Origin: Aquiflexum sp. TKW24L
GTDB taxonomy: Bacteria > Bacteroidota > Bacteroidia > Cytophagales > Cyclobacteriaceae
Assembly: GCF_023502205.1 (NCBI RefSeq)
Contig: NZ_JAMFLG010000015.1
Coordinates: 45,614 to 109,613 of the forward strand
Reading direction: 5' to 3'
DNA: 64,000 nt
Shown here: positions 33,489 to 42,098 of the stretch, piece after piece
Layout of the letters: each line of letters starts with the position of its first letter
Position numbering within the stretch: position 1 is the first letter of the stretch
The notes under the pieces: model-generated
What the model saw: only the letters and a program-made list of their open reading frames with translations
The model's database searches: none
What the model was told of the DNA's origin: nothing
Translations under genes and position numbers: made by a program

Positions 33489-34158
33489 GGCTGCCCTCCT
33501 GGATTTTACCGCCTTTGATATTGATGATGCGGTTTGTACGCTTTGCTAATTCCGGATCGTGGGTCACCAAAATCAGCGTAGTACCTTGCTCTTTGTTCAT
33601 GTCGAAAATCAGGTCTTCGATCATTTCCCCGGTTTCAGTATCCAAGTTTCCTGTCGGTTCATCGGCAAAAAGTATTTTCGGTTCATTGGCAAAAGCCCTT
33701 GCGATAGATACCCGCTGCTGTTCTCCACCCGAAAGCTGAGATGGATAATGGGTAATCCTATCTCCCAATCCAACTTTGGTCAATAACTCAGTGGCTTTTG
33801 CTTTGGCGTCCTTTTTTTTCTTTAATTCAAGAGGAACCATTACATTTTCCAAAGCAGTAAGCGTGGGAAGGAGTTGGAAATTCTGAAAAATAAATCCAAT
33901 ATTTTTGCTCCTGACCGCGGCCCGTTGGTCTTCGGAAAGCTTCTCAAAAGCATTACCATCCAATACCACAGAGCCTGTACTCGCTGAGTCTAATCCAGCA
34001 CAGAGTCCGAGCAAAGTGGTTTTTCCGCTTCCCGAAGGACCGACGATAGAGATGCTTTCTCCGGCTTGGATATCAAAATTGACCTGATCTAAAACAGTTA
34101 GTTTTCTTGTGCCGCTTTGGTAGGTTTTGGACACATCCTTTACACTCAATATGCTCAT
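33481..34158 (-). CDS. ABC transporter ATP-binding protein, YbbA/LolD type
   Basis: 225 residues with Walker A GPSGSGKTT near 39-47, Q loop IFQNFQLLP near 89-97, signature LSGGEQQRV near 141-149, Walker B ILFADEPTGNLD near 163-174 and H loop VTHDPELA near 196-203. It binds the permease encoded just downstream, with an 8-base overlap. The gene begins divergently from the DUF433 and SGNH genes. Confidence 0.93.
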   Translation of the reverse strand: MSILSVKDVSKTYQSGTRKLTVLDQVNFDIQAGESISIVGPSGSGKTTLLGLCAGLDSASTGSVVLDGNAFEKLSEDQRAAVRSKNIGFIFQNFQLLPTLTALENVMVPLELKKKKDAKAKATELLTKVGLGDRITHYPSQLSGGEQQRVSIARAFANEPKILFADEPTGNLDTETGEMIEDLIFDMNKEQGTTLILVTHDPELAKRTNRIINIKGGKIQEGSHV

Positions 34159-34297
34159 AAAAATCTTTTGGAATTGGTTTTTACAATAACACCATCAAAC
34201 GTCCAAATGGTTTGATTCGTTGGGTTTAAATATAAAAGGAAAGGATGGGGTTTGAACAAAATCCACAGAAAATAGTAAATTTGAAGAAAGGAATAAA

Positions 34298-34540
34298 ATG
34301 AAATATCAAAATCGAATCACCATTGATCCAGAAATTTGCCATGGAAAGCCCTGCATTAGAGGGATGCGATGGCCTGTTGAAGTTTTACTAGACCTATCTG
34401 CATCAGGGATGAGTATGGAAGAAATAATGGAGGATCATCCGGAGTTAGAAAAAGAAGATTTCTTAGCTGTTTATGAATTTGCAAAACTGGCAATCTCGGG
34501 TAAATCATTCGGAGGAATGAATACTACCGCCAACGCCTAA
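34298..34540 (+). CDS. DUF433 family protein, possibly an antitoxin without partner
   Basis: 80 residues with the family's ICHGKPCIRGMRWPVEVLLDL signature split here as ICHGKPCIRGMRW near 14-26 and LDLSASGMSMEEIMEDHPEL near 31-50. The chain is a short winged-helix-like bundle. DUF433 proteins are commonly antitoxins next to a DUF5615 nuclease gene, which is absent: the following gene is an SGNH hydrolase lipoprotein. The gene lies in the 400-base divergent space before tesA-like and is AT-rich upstream. Confidence 0.75.
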   Translation: MKYQNRITIDPEICHGKPCIRGMRWPVEVLLDLSASGMSMEEIMEDHPELEKEDFLAVYEFAKLAISGKSFGGMNTTANA

Positions 34541-34569
34541 ATAATTATTAATAATTAGATATAAATAAA

Positions 34570-35238
34570 ATGATCAAAGCAACCATAAATATTCTACTTT
34601 TTATTCTTGTTGTTTTTTCTTCGTGTACCGCAAAAAATGAAAAAGAGTCTGAGACAGAATCAATCTCAAAACCTGAAACACCTCAATCAAAGAAACTGAT
34701 CCTCTTCTTCGGGAACAGCCTCACAGCCGGATATGGGATTGAGGCAGAAGATGCTTTCCCAGGATTGACTGCTGCGAGGATTGACAGTCTTGGCTTGGAT
34801 TACAGGGTCATCAATGCCGGATTGAGTGGCGAAACGACCGCAAGTGGTTTGAGCCGTTTGGATTGGTTTTTGGAAGAAGAACCTGCGATTTTTATTCTGG
34901 AATTAGGCGGAAATGATGGATTGCGCGGAATCACTCCCTCGGAAACAAAGAAAAACCTAAAAGGCATCATCCAATTGGTAAAGGGGAAATATCCTGAAAC
35001 AGTTATTGTTTTGGCCGGAATGCAGATTCCCCCAAATATGGGACAAGAATACACGAAAGAATTTTCTGAGATATTTCCCCAAGTAGCTGCAGAAGAAAAT
35101 GTCCAATTGATCCCATTTTTATTGGAAGGTGTGGCAGGAAATCCTGACCTGAATCTGCCTGACGGAATCCATCCTACTGAAGAGGGACATTTGATAGTTT
35201 TTGAGACTATCTGGAAAAGCTTAGAAAGCCTTCTTTAA
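34570..35238 (+). CDS. SGNH-hydrolase lipoprotein, TesA/arylesterase-like
   Basis: 222 residues: a lipoprotein signal (LLFILVVFSSCT), a polar Ser/Glu linker, then the SGNH fold with block I FFGNSLTAGYG near 55-65 (nucleophile Ser), block II INAGLSGETT near 82-91, block III LELGGNDGLRG near 108-118 and block V DGIHPTEEGH near 201-210 (the His and Asp of the triad). In E. coli TesA shares the divergent promoter region with ybbA-ybbP, as it does here. Acts on acyl esters or thioesters; substrate not known. Confidence 0.9.
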   Translation: MIKATINILLFILVVFSSCTAKNEKESETESISKPETPQSKKLILFFGNSLTAGYGIEAEDAFPGLTAARIDSLGLDYRVINAGLSGETTASGLSRLDWFLEEEPAIFILELGGNDGLRGITPSETKKNLKGIIQLVKGKYPETVIVLAGMQIPPNMGQEYTKEFSEIFPQVAAEENVQLIPFLLEGVAGNPDLNLPDGIHPTEEGHLIVFETIWKSLESLL

Positions 35239-35556
35239 AGTCCCAAGATTTTCAATTTCCTGTTAATTTTTCAGTCTTTTTTTTTTTTAAGTCTATCCGC
35301 TTTCTTCAAGTAGCCAAACAAAAAACAGTTGGAGGACGATTAGCAGTTCTGTGGACATTGGACGGTCGTCTATGGAAGAGTTTCCGCATAAGATAAAGTT
35401 TCTTCAACCTCAAAGCAGAGCTTTACGGAGACTCATATAATTTATTGAAGTAGTCGCCTACAATCTTTTATTCTGTTTTTTTCATTATTTCATATAAAAT
35501 CATTAAATTATGGGTGAATCTCTAAGTTTTTATTTCAACCCAAAACCACTACTTGA
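35239..35556. other. Intergenic region
   Basis: About 318 bases between the SGNH hydrolase gene and the cytochrome gene. It has a long T run near 35277-35288 and no long frame. I see no array, hairpin of note or promoter box. Confidence 0.5.
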
Positions 35557-36528
35557 ATGAAAAAGATTTTAAAGATCATTGCTTACCTGGCGACAGCCTT
35601 AGTTCTAATAATTATTGGAGTTGTTGCCTATGTTTCATTTGCCCTTCCAAATGTCGGTCCCGTAGATCAAGACTTAAAAGTCGAAATCACACCTGAAGCT
35701 GTTGAACGAGGTAAATACCTTGCCAATCATGTATTGCTCTGCATGGATTGCCATTCCGAACGGGATTATTCCTTATACTCAGGCCCACTCATCCATGGAA
35801 CAGAAGCAACAGGCGGTGATCGATTTGACCAGACGATGGGATTCCCGGGTGTTTTTATCTCTCCGAATATTACCCCATTTGGCATAGGAGACTGGACTGA
35901 TGGCGAACTATTCAGGCTGATTACTACGGGAGTAAGAAGAGATGGGTCTCCCATTTTTCCGATTATGCCATACCAAAGCTACGGCAAAATCGATGCAGAA
36001 GATATCAATGCTGTAATTGCCTATATCAGGACTCTGGAACCTGTCGAAGTCGGTAGGCCAAAAGGTGAGCCGGATTTCCCATTTGGACTGATCATGAGAA
36101 CAATGCCGGTCAAGGCTTCATTAACTAAAAGACCCCAACCTTCTGACCAAATTGCATATGGAGGTTACCTTGTGACAGCAGGTGCATGTGCCGATTGCCA
36201 CACCAAATTTGAAAGTGGATCATTTACAGGTGAACGATTAGCGGGAGGCCGTGAGTTTGGGTTTCCTGATGGGATTCTTTCTTCCGCCAATTTGACACCT
36301 CATGCCACAGGATTGGGAAATTGGACTGAGGAAATGTTTGTACAACGGTTCAAAATGTATGGAGAAAACTATGTGCCCAAAAAACTTAACCAAGGAGACT
36401 TCCAGACCATCATGCCTTGGATGATGTATGCAGGTATGAAAGAAGATGACCTTAAGGCAATATTCGCTTACCTTCAATCGCTACCGCCTACAGAAAATCC
36501 AATAGAAAAATTTAAACCTAACAGTTAA
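35557..36528 (+). CDS. Di-haem cytochrome c, membrane-anchored
   Basis: 323 residues: N-terminal membrane anchor (IIAYLATALVLIIIGVVAYV), then two cytochrome c domains, each with a haem-binding CxxCH: CMDCH near residue 68 and CADCH near 213. The distal Met ligands are probably in IMPYQSYG and IMPWMMYAG. It is exported and membrane-bound, facing the periplasm. This class of c-type cytochrome often links alcohol or aldehyde dehydrogenases to the respiratory chain, but no dehydrogenase gene is nearby. Monocistronic, with a terminator at 36537. Confidence 0.87.
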   Translation: MKKILKIIAYLATALVLIIIGVVAYVSFALPNVGPVDQDLKVEITPEAVERGKYLANHVLLCMDCHSERDYSLYSGPLIHGTEATGGDRFDQTMGFPGVFISPNITPFGIGDWTDGELFRLITTGVRRDGSPIFPIMPYQSYGKIDAEDINAVIAYIRTLEPVEVGRPKGEPDFPFGLIMRTMPVKASLTKRPQPSDQIAYGGYLVTAGACADCHTKFESGSFTGERLAGGREFGFPDGILSSANLTPHATGLGNWTEEMFVQRFKMYGENYVPKKLNQGDFQTIMPWMMYAGMKEDDLKAIFAYLQSLPPTENPIEKFKPNS

Positions 36529-36536
36529 AAAGAAAG

Positions 36537-36565
36537 AGCCTGACCATCAAATCAGGTTTTTTTTT
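36537..36565 (+). terminator. Terminator of the cytochrome c gene
   Basis: CCTGA and TCAGG form a short stem across 8 bases, followed by a run of nine T residues, 10 bases past the stop. Confidence 0.65.
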
Positions 36566-36567
36566 GA

Positions 36568-36924
36568 CTAATAAAAAGCGTCTTCGAACTGTCTGAAGTT
36601 CAGATTTCCTTTTTGATCTCGGTAGACACCAATGATATCAAATCTTATATCCTTGTGCCAATCCCGTTCATGAACAAAATTATCGGCGGCTTTTATCAAG
36701 AGTTTGCGTTTCGTACTATCCACAAATTCTTCAGCATAGCCGAATCCCGTCCCGCTTCGGTATTTTACTTCTACAAAAACAAGAATCCCCTTATGCTTAA
36801 AAATCAAGTCGATTTCCGCATGACCACTCCGGTAATTTGCCTCTACAAATTCATATCCTCGGCCTGATAACCACGCTTTGACCAAGTCTTCTGCTTCCTT
36901 TCCTTTATCATTATGTTCTGCCAT
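36568..36924 (-). CDS. YraN/UPF0102 family nuclease-like protein
   Basis: 118 residues with the Holliday-junction-resolvase-like PD-(D/E)xK fold: GKEAEDLVKAWL near 8-19, GHAEIDLIFKHKG near 34-46 and LVFVEVKYRSGTGFG near 48-62 (the Asp and Glu-x-Lys pair). The family is found in nearly all bacteria near ribosome or lipB genes. No activity is firmly established. It is a single minus-strand gene between the cytochrome and lipB. Confidence 0.87.
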   Translation of the reverse strand: MAEHNDKGKEAEDLVKAWLSGRGYEFVEANYRSGHAEIDLIFKHKGILVFVEVKYRSGTGFGYAEEFVDSTKRKLLIKAADNFVHERDWHKDIRFDIIGVYRDQKGNLNFRQFEDAFY

Positions 36925-37006
36925 GGGGATATTTGTTTATTTTTGGGGTATAGAAAAGAACCATCATTTTTCAATAGGTGTTCTCCAAGTGCTATAAATA
37001 AAAACT

Positions 37007-37723
37007 GTGAATCAAGTTATCAATAAAAAAGTTAAGTTCATCGATCTCGGTATAAAGGATTACAAAGAAACCTGGGATTTTCAGGAAGAGATCTTTGCCA
37101 AGACCGTCTCACTCAAAATCCAAAACCGTCAGTTAGATCCGGAAACCCAATTGCCAACTGACAATTACCTGGTTTTTGTAGAGCATCCACATGTCTATAC
37201 TTTGGGAAAAAGTGGTGAATTGTCACACCTGCTTTTGGATGAGAAAGGATTGGAGGAGAAGAAAGCTACTTTTTATAAAATCAACCGGGGAGGTGATATC
37301 ACCTATCATGGTCCGGGGCAGTTGGTTGGTTACCCTATCATCGATCTTGACAATTTCTTTACCGACATCCACAAATACCTGAGACTTCTCGAAGAAGCTG
37401 TCATTTTGACTTTGGCGGAATATGGGATCGAAGCGGGAAGAATCACCGGATTGACCGGAGTTTGGTTGGATTATGTCGAACAGAAAAACCCTCGAAAAAT
37501 CTGTGCCCTTGGTGTAAAATCAAGCCGATGGGTTACCATGCATGGCTTTGCCTTCAATGTCAATGCAGATATCGGGTATTTCAACAACATTGTTCCTTGT
37601 GGAATAACTGACAAAGCTGTCACCTCCATGCATTTAGAACTTGGACACCCTATAGACGAAACCGAAGTAAAAGATAAAGTTAAAAAGCATGTTGTTGATT
37701 TATTTGGGATGGAGTTAATTTAA
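37007..37723 (+). CDS. lipB: Octanoyltransferase (lipoate biosynthesis)
   Basis: LipB moves octanoate from acyl carrier protein to lipoyl domains. The 238-residue protein starts at GTG (37007-37009). Motifs: NYLVFVEHPHVYTLGKSG near 44-62, NRGGDITYHGPGQLVGYPI near 89-107, and KICALGVKSSRWVTMHGFAFN near 165-185, split as ALGVKS and the catalytic Lys. The catalytic Cys is in NIVPCGITD near 198-206. Usual length for the family. A short 11-base tandem array follows the stop. No lipA nearby. Confidence 0.93.
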   Translation: MNQVINKKVKFIDLGIKDYKETWDFQEEIFAKTVSLKIQNRQLDPETQLPTDNYLVFVEHPHVYTLGKSGELSHLLLDEKGLEEKKATFYKINRGGDITYHGPGQLVGYPIIDLDNFFTDIHKYLRLLEEAVILTLAEYGIEAGRITGLTGVWLDYVEQKNPRKICALGVKSSRWVTMHGFAFNVNADIGYFNNIVPCGITDKAVTSMHLELGHPIDETEVKDKVKKHVVDLFGMELI

Positions 37724-37739
37724 AGTCTGGATATACGGT

Positions 37740-37816
37740 GGAAATATAATTGAAATACAATGGAAATAAGGTTGATATATAATTGAAATACAATTGAAAT
37801 AAAGTTGATATAGCTA
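37740..37816. repeat. Eleven-base tandem array
   Basis: Seven consecutive 11-base units built on TGAAATACAAT: GGAAATATAAT, TGAAATACAAT, GGAAATAAGGT, TGATATATAAT, TGAAATACAAT, TGAAATAAAGT, TGATATAGCTA. The period is close to one DNA turn, so the A tracts would face the same way. Confidence 0.8.
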
Positions 37817-37835
37817 CTGTAAAATAACGTTTGAT

Positions 37836-37877
37836 TCTATATTCTCAAATCTCAAGTCTTATATCTCACCTCTAACC
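37836..37877. repeat. TCT-headed heptamer array ending at a start codon
   Basis: Six 7-base units TCTATAT, TCTCAAA, TCTCAAG, TCTTATA, TCTCACC, TCTAACC in exact register; the ATG of the next gene begins one base after the last unit, so the array replaces a normal ribosome-binding site. Confidence 0.8.
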
Positions 37878-37878
37878 A

Positions 37879-38280
37879 ATGAAAAAAGACATCGCCTTTC
37901 ACCCTGTCACCGGAGTCAAGCTAGCCATTGCCAAAGAAGAAACCAACGGCAATACCGAATGGTCAGTATATATCATCAACCTGAACCTGATCGAACTAAA
38001 TACGGTAATGATTACCTCCAAAGGCTATGGCCAAATTGAAGGGGAAGAAAAGAAAACCTCGGTTTTGAGGCATATGATCCAAGAGCTCGGTTCAGAATCC
38101 ATCGCCAAGGTTGAGCCGATTGACCCTGCACTTTTTGCTTTGACCAATGAATATTGGGTGAGTTATTATATCCTCGATAAGATTTTTGACAAAAAATTCA
38201 TTTTTCCTGAAGGCAGCATGGATAATTCCAATTTGAGAGTTATCCCTGAATTGGGCTTGGAAGGCGTCTTGCACAGTTAA
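37879..38280 (+). CDS. Conserved hypothetical protein (133 aa)
   Basis: A soluble 133-residue protein of mixed alpha/beta pattern starting MKKDIAFHPVTGVKLAIAK and ending VIPELGLEGVLHS. Stretches ITSKGYGQIEG and FDKKFIFPEGSM look structurally constrained. No signal peptide, no motif of known function. I believe similar short proteins occur in Cytophagales, but I cannot name a family safely. The start codon directly follows the heptamer array at 37836-37877 and has no Shine-Dalgarno. Confidence 0.65.
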   Translation: MKKDIAFHPVTGVKLAIAKEETNGNTEWSVYIINLNLIELNTVMITSKGYGQIEGEEKKTSVLRHMIQELGSESIAKVEPIDPALFALTNEYWVSYYILDKIFDKKFIFPEGSMDNSNLRVIPELGLEGVLHS

Positions 38281-38338
38281 AATCAATCCATCCTAATTTT
38301 TTGGTTATTATTTGAATACTGCATTTGATTTTTTCGCG

Positions 38339-38370
38339 ATATCCTAATATCTTAATATTTCAATATCTAG
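38339..38370. repeat. Octamer array (ATATCTTA type)
   Basis: Four 8-base units ATATCCTA, ATATCTTA, ATATTTCA, ATATCTAG in register, about 60 bases before the exonuclease start. Confidence 0.65.
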
Positions 38371-38427
38371 GTTGCCAATTAATCCGATCAATTACGCCTA
38401 GATGTCTTATGCAAATAGAAAAAAGTT

Positions 38428-39162
38428 ATGGGAAATCTTTTGAGTGAATTGGGAGATATCCTATTCTTGGATATCGAGACCGCTTCTTTGGAATCAGAAT
38501 TTGCTGAATTGCCACCGCGACTACAGGAAGAATGGATCAAAAAAGAAAAGCAAATCATTCCCAAAGAAGAAAATGTGGATCCCGGTAGTTTATTTTTCCA
38601 AAAAGCAGGAATCTATGCTGAATTTGGCAAGGTCATCTGTGTGGGAGTCGGTTACTTCCATTATTTGGAGGATGAAAACAAATTGGAATTCCGAACCAAA
38701 AGCTACGGGGAAGAATCAGAATACGACACCCTCGCTGCTTTTTGTGAGTTGCTCCAAAAGAAAAAATGGATCCTTTGTGCCCACAACGGAAAGGAATTTG
38801 ACTTTCCCTATCTCAGCAGAAGAATTTTGGTCAACAGGATTCCGCTACCCGAACCATTGCAGATTGCCGGCAAGAAACCTTGGGAAGTCCGTCACCTCGA
38901 TACTTTAGAGCTTTGGAAATTTGGGGATTACAAGCATTATACGAGGCTGGAATTGCTTGCTGCCATTTTTGACATCCCCACTTCCAAGGAGTCCATCGAT
39001 GGTTCTCAGGTCAATGAAGCCTATTATATCCAAAAAGACCTGGAATCGATTCGGGAATATTGTCTGCGGGATGTTGTCGTCACCGCTAAGATCTATTTGG
39101 CTTTTCAAGGACTGCCACCTGATATCGAAATGGAAGTGATTAATAGGGATAATGAGGGATGA
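38428..39162 (+). CDS. PolB-like 3'-5' exonuclease (DEDDy)
   Basis: 244 residues with the ribonuclease-H-like exonuclease sites: Exo I LFLDIETASLE near 12-22 (Asp and Glu), Exo II CAHNGKEFDFPYLSRR near 115-130, and Exo III YCLRDVVVTAKIY near 211-223 with the Tyr-x3-Asp spacing of the DEDDy class. It matches predicted exonucleases related to the PolB proofreading domain. No DNA polymerase gene is attached. Cytoplasmic; role in DNA or RNA trimming is inferred. Confidence 0.88.
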   Translation: MGNLLSELGDILFLDIETASLESEFAELPPRLQEEWIKKEKQIIPKEENVDPGSLFFQKAGIYAEFGKVICVGVGYFHYLEDENKLEFRTKSYGEESEYDTLAAFCELLQKKKWILCAHNGKEFDFPYLSRRILVNRIPLPEPLQIAGKKPWEVRHLDTLELWKFGDYKHYTRLELLAAIFDIPTSKESIDGSQVNEAYYIQKDLESIREYCLRDVVVTAKIYLAFQGLPPDIEMEVINRDNEG

Positions 39163-39258
39163 TCCCTAAAAGTCACAATTGAAAAGAGTATATTAAATCC
39201 AAATTGGAACCAATTCCGCTTTAAGTTTTTTATTAACTTTAGAGAAAGTAAATGATCA

Positions 39259-39504
39259 ATGGAATCGACCGCAATAAAAAGCTTGAAAGAAACGGTTTTG
39301 GAAAGGATTGAAATTCTTTCTTTGGAGGAACTGAATGTTCTAGCTACTTTTTTGAATGAATTAGAAAAAGAAAACTCCTTGAAGGAAGAAATTCTCTCCT
39401 ACAAGGGCTTTCTAAAAACCATGGATGAGGATTTTAAAACCGAATTAACAACAGGTCTTCCTGAAAAGCGATTGAAGGGATCTAAATCACACAAAACCTT
39501 TTGA
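39259..39504 (+). CDS. Putative VapB-like antitoxin
   Basis: 81 residues, strongly charged and helical (SLKETVLERIEILSLEELN near 8-26 and EILSYKGFLKTMDEDFK), with a basic, disordered-looking tail KRLKGSKSHKTF. It lacks an obvious DNA-binding fold, so the VapB call rests on position. Its TGA stop overlaps the TTG start of the toxin gene, which is typical of coupled toxin-antitoxin pairs. The pair is inserted between the exonuclease gene and rnr. Confidence 0.7.
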   Translation: MESTAIKSLKETVLERIEILSLEELNVLATFLNELEKENSLKEEILSYKGFLKTMDEDFKTELTTGLPEKRLKGSKSHKTF

Positions 39505-39902
39505 GAAAATCCATTTTAGATACAGACACACTTATTAATTTTTTTGATGATGATGAAAATACATCTCGAAATTTGAGTAGTTACCTTTCCCTTCATTCAG
39601 CATTGACCATTACTGAATTGACTCTTTTTGAGTTTTTTCAGGAACTAGAATACCAACAAGCTCAAAAGCAAATGGAGAAGTTTGAAACATTTATCAACAA
39701 ATGCCAAATCCTTAATATTTCTCGTAATTCGGTAAGGTTATCAGCAAAAATATATGTAGACCTTAGGAGAAAAGGGATTACAATTGGCGAAATTGACTTA
39801 CTTATTGCAGAAATTGCAATCCATTCCGACCTACAACTAATCACAAACAACACAGCCCATTTCTCACAGATTCAGGGCTTATCATTACACAATTGGAAAT
39901 AA
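39501..39902 (+). CDS. PIN-domain toxin, VapC-like
   Basis: 133 residues; starts with TTG (39501-39503) overlapping the antitoxin stop. PIN-domain acidic residues are in LDTDTLINFFDDD near 5-18, a Glu in ITELTLFEFFQ near 35-45 and an Asp in GEIDLLIAEIAIHS near 98-111; the Asn in TNNTAHF near 116-122 is also usual. VapC toxins cut RNA, commonly tRNA. The next gene, rnr, starts 6 bases after the stop. Confidence 0.85.
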   Translation: MRKSILDTDTLINFFDDDENTSRNLSSYLSLHSALTITELTLFEFFQELEYQQAQKQMEKFETFINKCQILNISRNSVRLSAKIYVDLRRKGITIGEIDLLIAEIAIHSDLQLITNNTAHFSQIQGLSLHNWK

Positions 39903-39908
39903 ACTTTC

Positions 39909-42098
39909 ATGGGAAGAAAATCAAATAATCAGGGCCAACAGGGCAGAAAAAGCGGAAAAGTGATCGATGCCGCCCAACTGGCCAAAAAAGTACTCAATTT
40001 TTTGGATAACAATTACGGCAAAGAATTCAATGCCAAACAGATTATCAAGAAACTTGAAATCCGGGACTCCATTGCCAAAGGCGGTGTAGAACCGATGTTA
40101 CATAAACTCGCCGCAGCAGGCAACATCTCCAAATCACCGAGAAATTATTTTGCCTCGGTCAAAGAACCGGAATTCATTGAAGGGGAAGTGGATTTTGTCA
40201 ATCCACGCTTTGCATTTATCAAACCCGATTCAAAACATGGATTAGAGGAAGATGTCTTGATCAAAGAAGCCGACCTCAAGCATGCACTTGACGGAGACAA
40301 GGTCAGAATCATGGTTTATCCTGTCAAAGGAAGCACCGGCAGGCTGGAGGGAAAAGTACTGGAAATTGTCAGCAGAAGCAGGGATGAGTTTGTCGGCAGG
40401 GTAGAAATATCCCCGAGATTCGCCTTTGTCGTGCCTGATTTCAAAAAGATGCATTATGACATTTTCGTCCACAGAGGTGACCTTGGCGGTGCTGAACATA
40501 ACCAAAAGGTAGTTGTAAAACTCTCCGACTGGCGCGAGGACGACAAAAACCCAACCGGAAAAGTCACTCGAGTTCTCGGCAAAGCTGGAGAACATGAGGT
40601 TGAAATCCATTCTATCATGGCGGAGTTTGGCTTGCCATTCGAATACCCCCAAGAAGTCGAAGATGAAGCAAACCTGATCCCCGAGGAAATTTCACCTGAA
40701 GAAATCAAAAACCGCCGTGATATGCGGGACATTCCCACATTTACCATTGATCCGGCAGATGCCAAGGATTTTGATGATGCGATATCCTACAGGGTTTTGG
40801 ACAATGGAAACCTTGAAATCGGTGTTCACATCGCTGATGTGACCCACTATGTCAAGCCAAAAACCAAATTGGAGAAAGAAGCTTATGAAAGGGCTACTTC
40901 AGTTTACTTGGTAGACAGGACTATCCCGATGTTACCGGAAAGACTTAGCAATGGACTTTGTTCGCTAAGACCCAACGAGGACAAACTGACATTCTCCTGT
41001 GTTTTTGAAATGGATGAAAATGCCGATGTTCTGAATACTTGGATAGGTAGGACAGTAACGCACTCCGACAGGCGATTTGCTTACGAAGAAGGTCAGGAAA
41101 ACATCGACAAGCAGGAAGGCGATTTCTATCAGGAACTCACACTCTTGAATGGTCTCGCCAAAAAACTCCGGAAAAGAAGATTTGATAAAGGAGCAGTCAA
41201 TTTTGAGACGGTTGAAGTCAAATTCAAACTCGATGAAAAAGGGAAACCACTTGGCCTTTTTGTTAAAGAGAGAAAGGACATCCACAAACTGATTGAGGAA
41301 TTTATGCTGTTGGCCAATAGGACGGTGGCAGAATATGTCTTCAATAAAAACAAAGGAAAGGATACATTTGTCTATAGGATTCACGACCACCCGGATGTGG
41401 AGCGGTTGGAGACTTTTGCCAATTTTGCCAAAAAATTTGGCCATGAATTAAAGATCGGTGAAGGGACAAGGATCTCTATGGCGCTAAACAAACTGATGGA
41501 GGAAATTCTCGGGAAACCGGAACAAAATGTCCTCGAACAGCTTGCAATTAGAAGCATGGCCAAAGCCAAATATACAACAGAAGCAAAAGGCCACTTTGGC
41601 TTGGCATTCCAACATTATACCCACTTCACCTCCCCTATCCGGAGGTATCCGGATATGATGGTGCACCGCTTGTTGCAGCATTATCTTGATGGAGGCAAAT
41701 CGCCTGAGGCAGAAACGTGGGAAGACAAATGTCTCCATTCATCCGAAAGGGAAAAAAGAGCTGCCGACTCAGAAAGAGCGTCAATCAAATACAAACAAGT
41801 GGAATTTATGTCCCTTGCTGAGGAAAAAGATTACGACGGTATCGTCACCGGTGTGACAGAGTGGGGAGTTTTTGTAGAAATCACCGAGACCAAATGTGAG
41901 GGGATGATCCGTGTTCAGGACATGAAGGACGATTATTACCAATTTGACGAAAAAAATATGCGTCTCATTGGGACAAGAAATAAAAAAATGATCACTTTGG
42001 GTGAAAAAGTAATGGTCCGCGTAGTGGCTACGGACATTGACAGAAGAACCATAGACCTGGAATTTGCAGATAATGAACCAAGAAATAAGCGTAGATAA
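39909..42098 (+). CDS. rnr: Ribonuclease R
   Basis: 729 residues, the usual length. N-terminal winged helix (about 15-75), two cold-shock/OB domains (about 80-230), the catalytic RNB domain with TIDPADAKDFDDAISYR near 281-297 (four Asp of the metal site) and a C-terminal S1 domain with DGIVTGVTEWGVFVEI near 640-655. RNase R degrades structured RNA 3'-5'. Its end overlaps the polyprenyl synthase start by about 26 bases. No basic extension beyond the S1 domain. Confidence 0.95.
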   Translation: MGRKSNNQGQQGRKSGKVIDAAQLAKKVLNFLDNNYGKEFNAKQIIKKLEIRDSIAKGGVEPMLHKLAAAGNISKSPRNYFASVKEPEFIEGEVDFVNPRFAFIKPDSKHGLEEDVLIKEADLKHALDGDKVRIMVYPVKGSTGRLEGKVLEIVSRSRDEFVGRVEISPRFAFVVPDFKKMHYDIFVHRGDLGGAEHNQKVVVKLSDWREDDKNPTGKVTRVLGKAGEHEVEIHSIMAEFGLPFEYPQEVEDEANLIPEEISPEEIKNRRDMRDIPTFTIDPADAKDFDDAISYRVLDNGNLEIGVHIADVTHYVKPKTKLEKEAYERATSVYLVDRTIPMLPERLSNGLCSLRPNEDKLTFSCVFEMDENADVLNTWIGRTVTHSDRRFAYEEGQENIDKQEGDFYQELTLLNGLAKKLRKRRFDKGAVNFETVEVKFKLDEKGKPLGLFVKERKDIHKLIEEFMLLANRTVAEYVFNKNKGKDTFVYRIHDHPDVERLETFANFAKKFGHELKIGEGTRISMALNKLMEEILGKPEQNVLEQLAIRSMAKAKYTTEAKGHFGLAFQHYTHFTSPIRRYPDMMVHRLLQHYLDGGKSPEAETWEDKCLHSSEREKRAADSERASIKYKQVEFMSLAEEKDYDGIVTGVTEWGVFVEITETKCEGMIRVQDMKDDYYQFDEKNMRLIGTRNKKMITLGEKVMVRVVATDIDRRTIDLEFADNEPRNKRR

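Noticed and set aside
34298..35238. DUF433 plus the next gene as a toxin-antitoxin pair
   Set aside because: The next gene is an SGNH hydrolase lipoprotein, not a nuclease.
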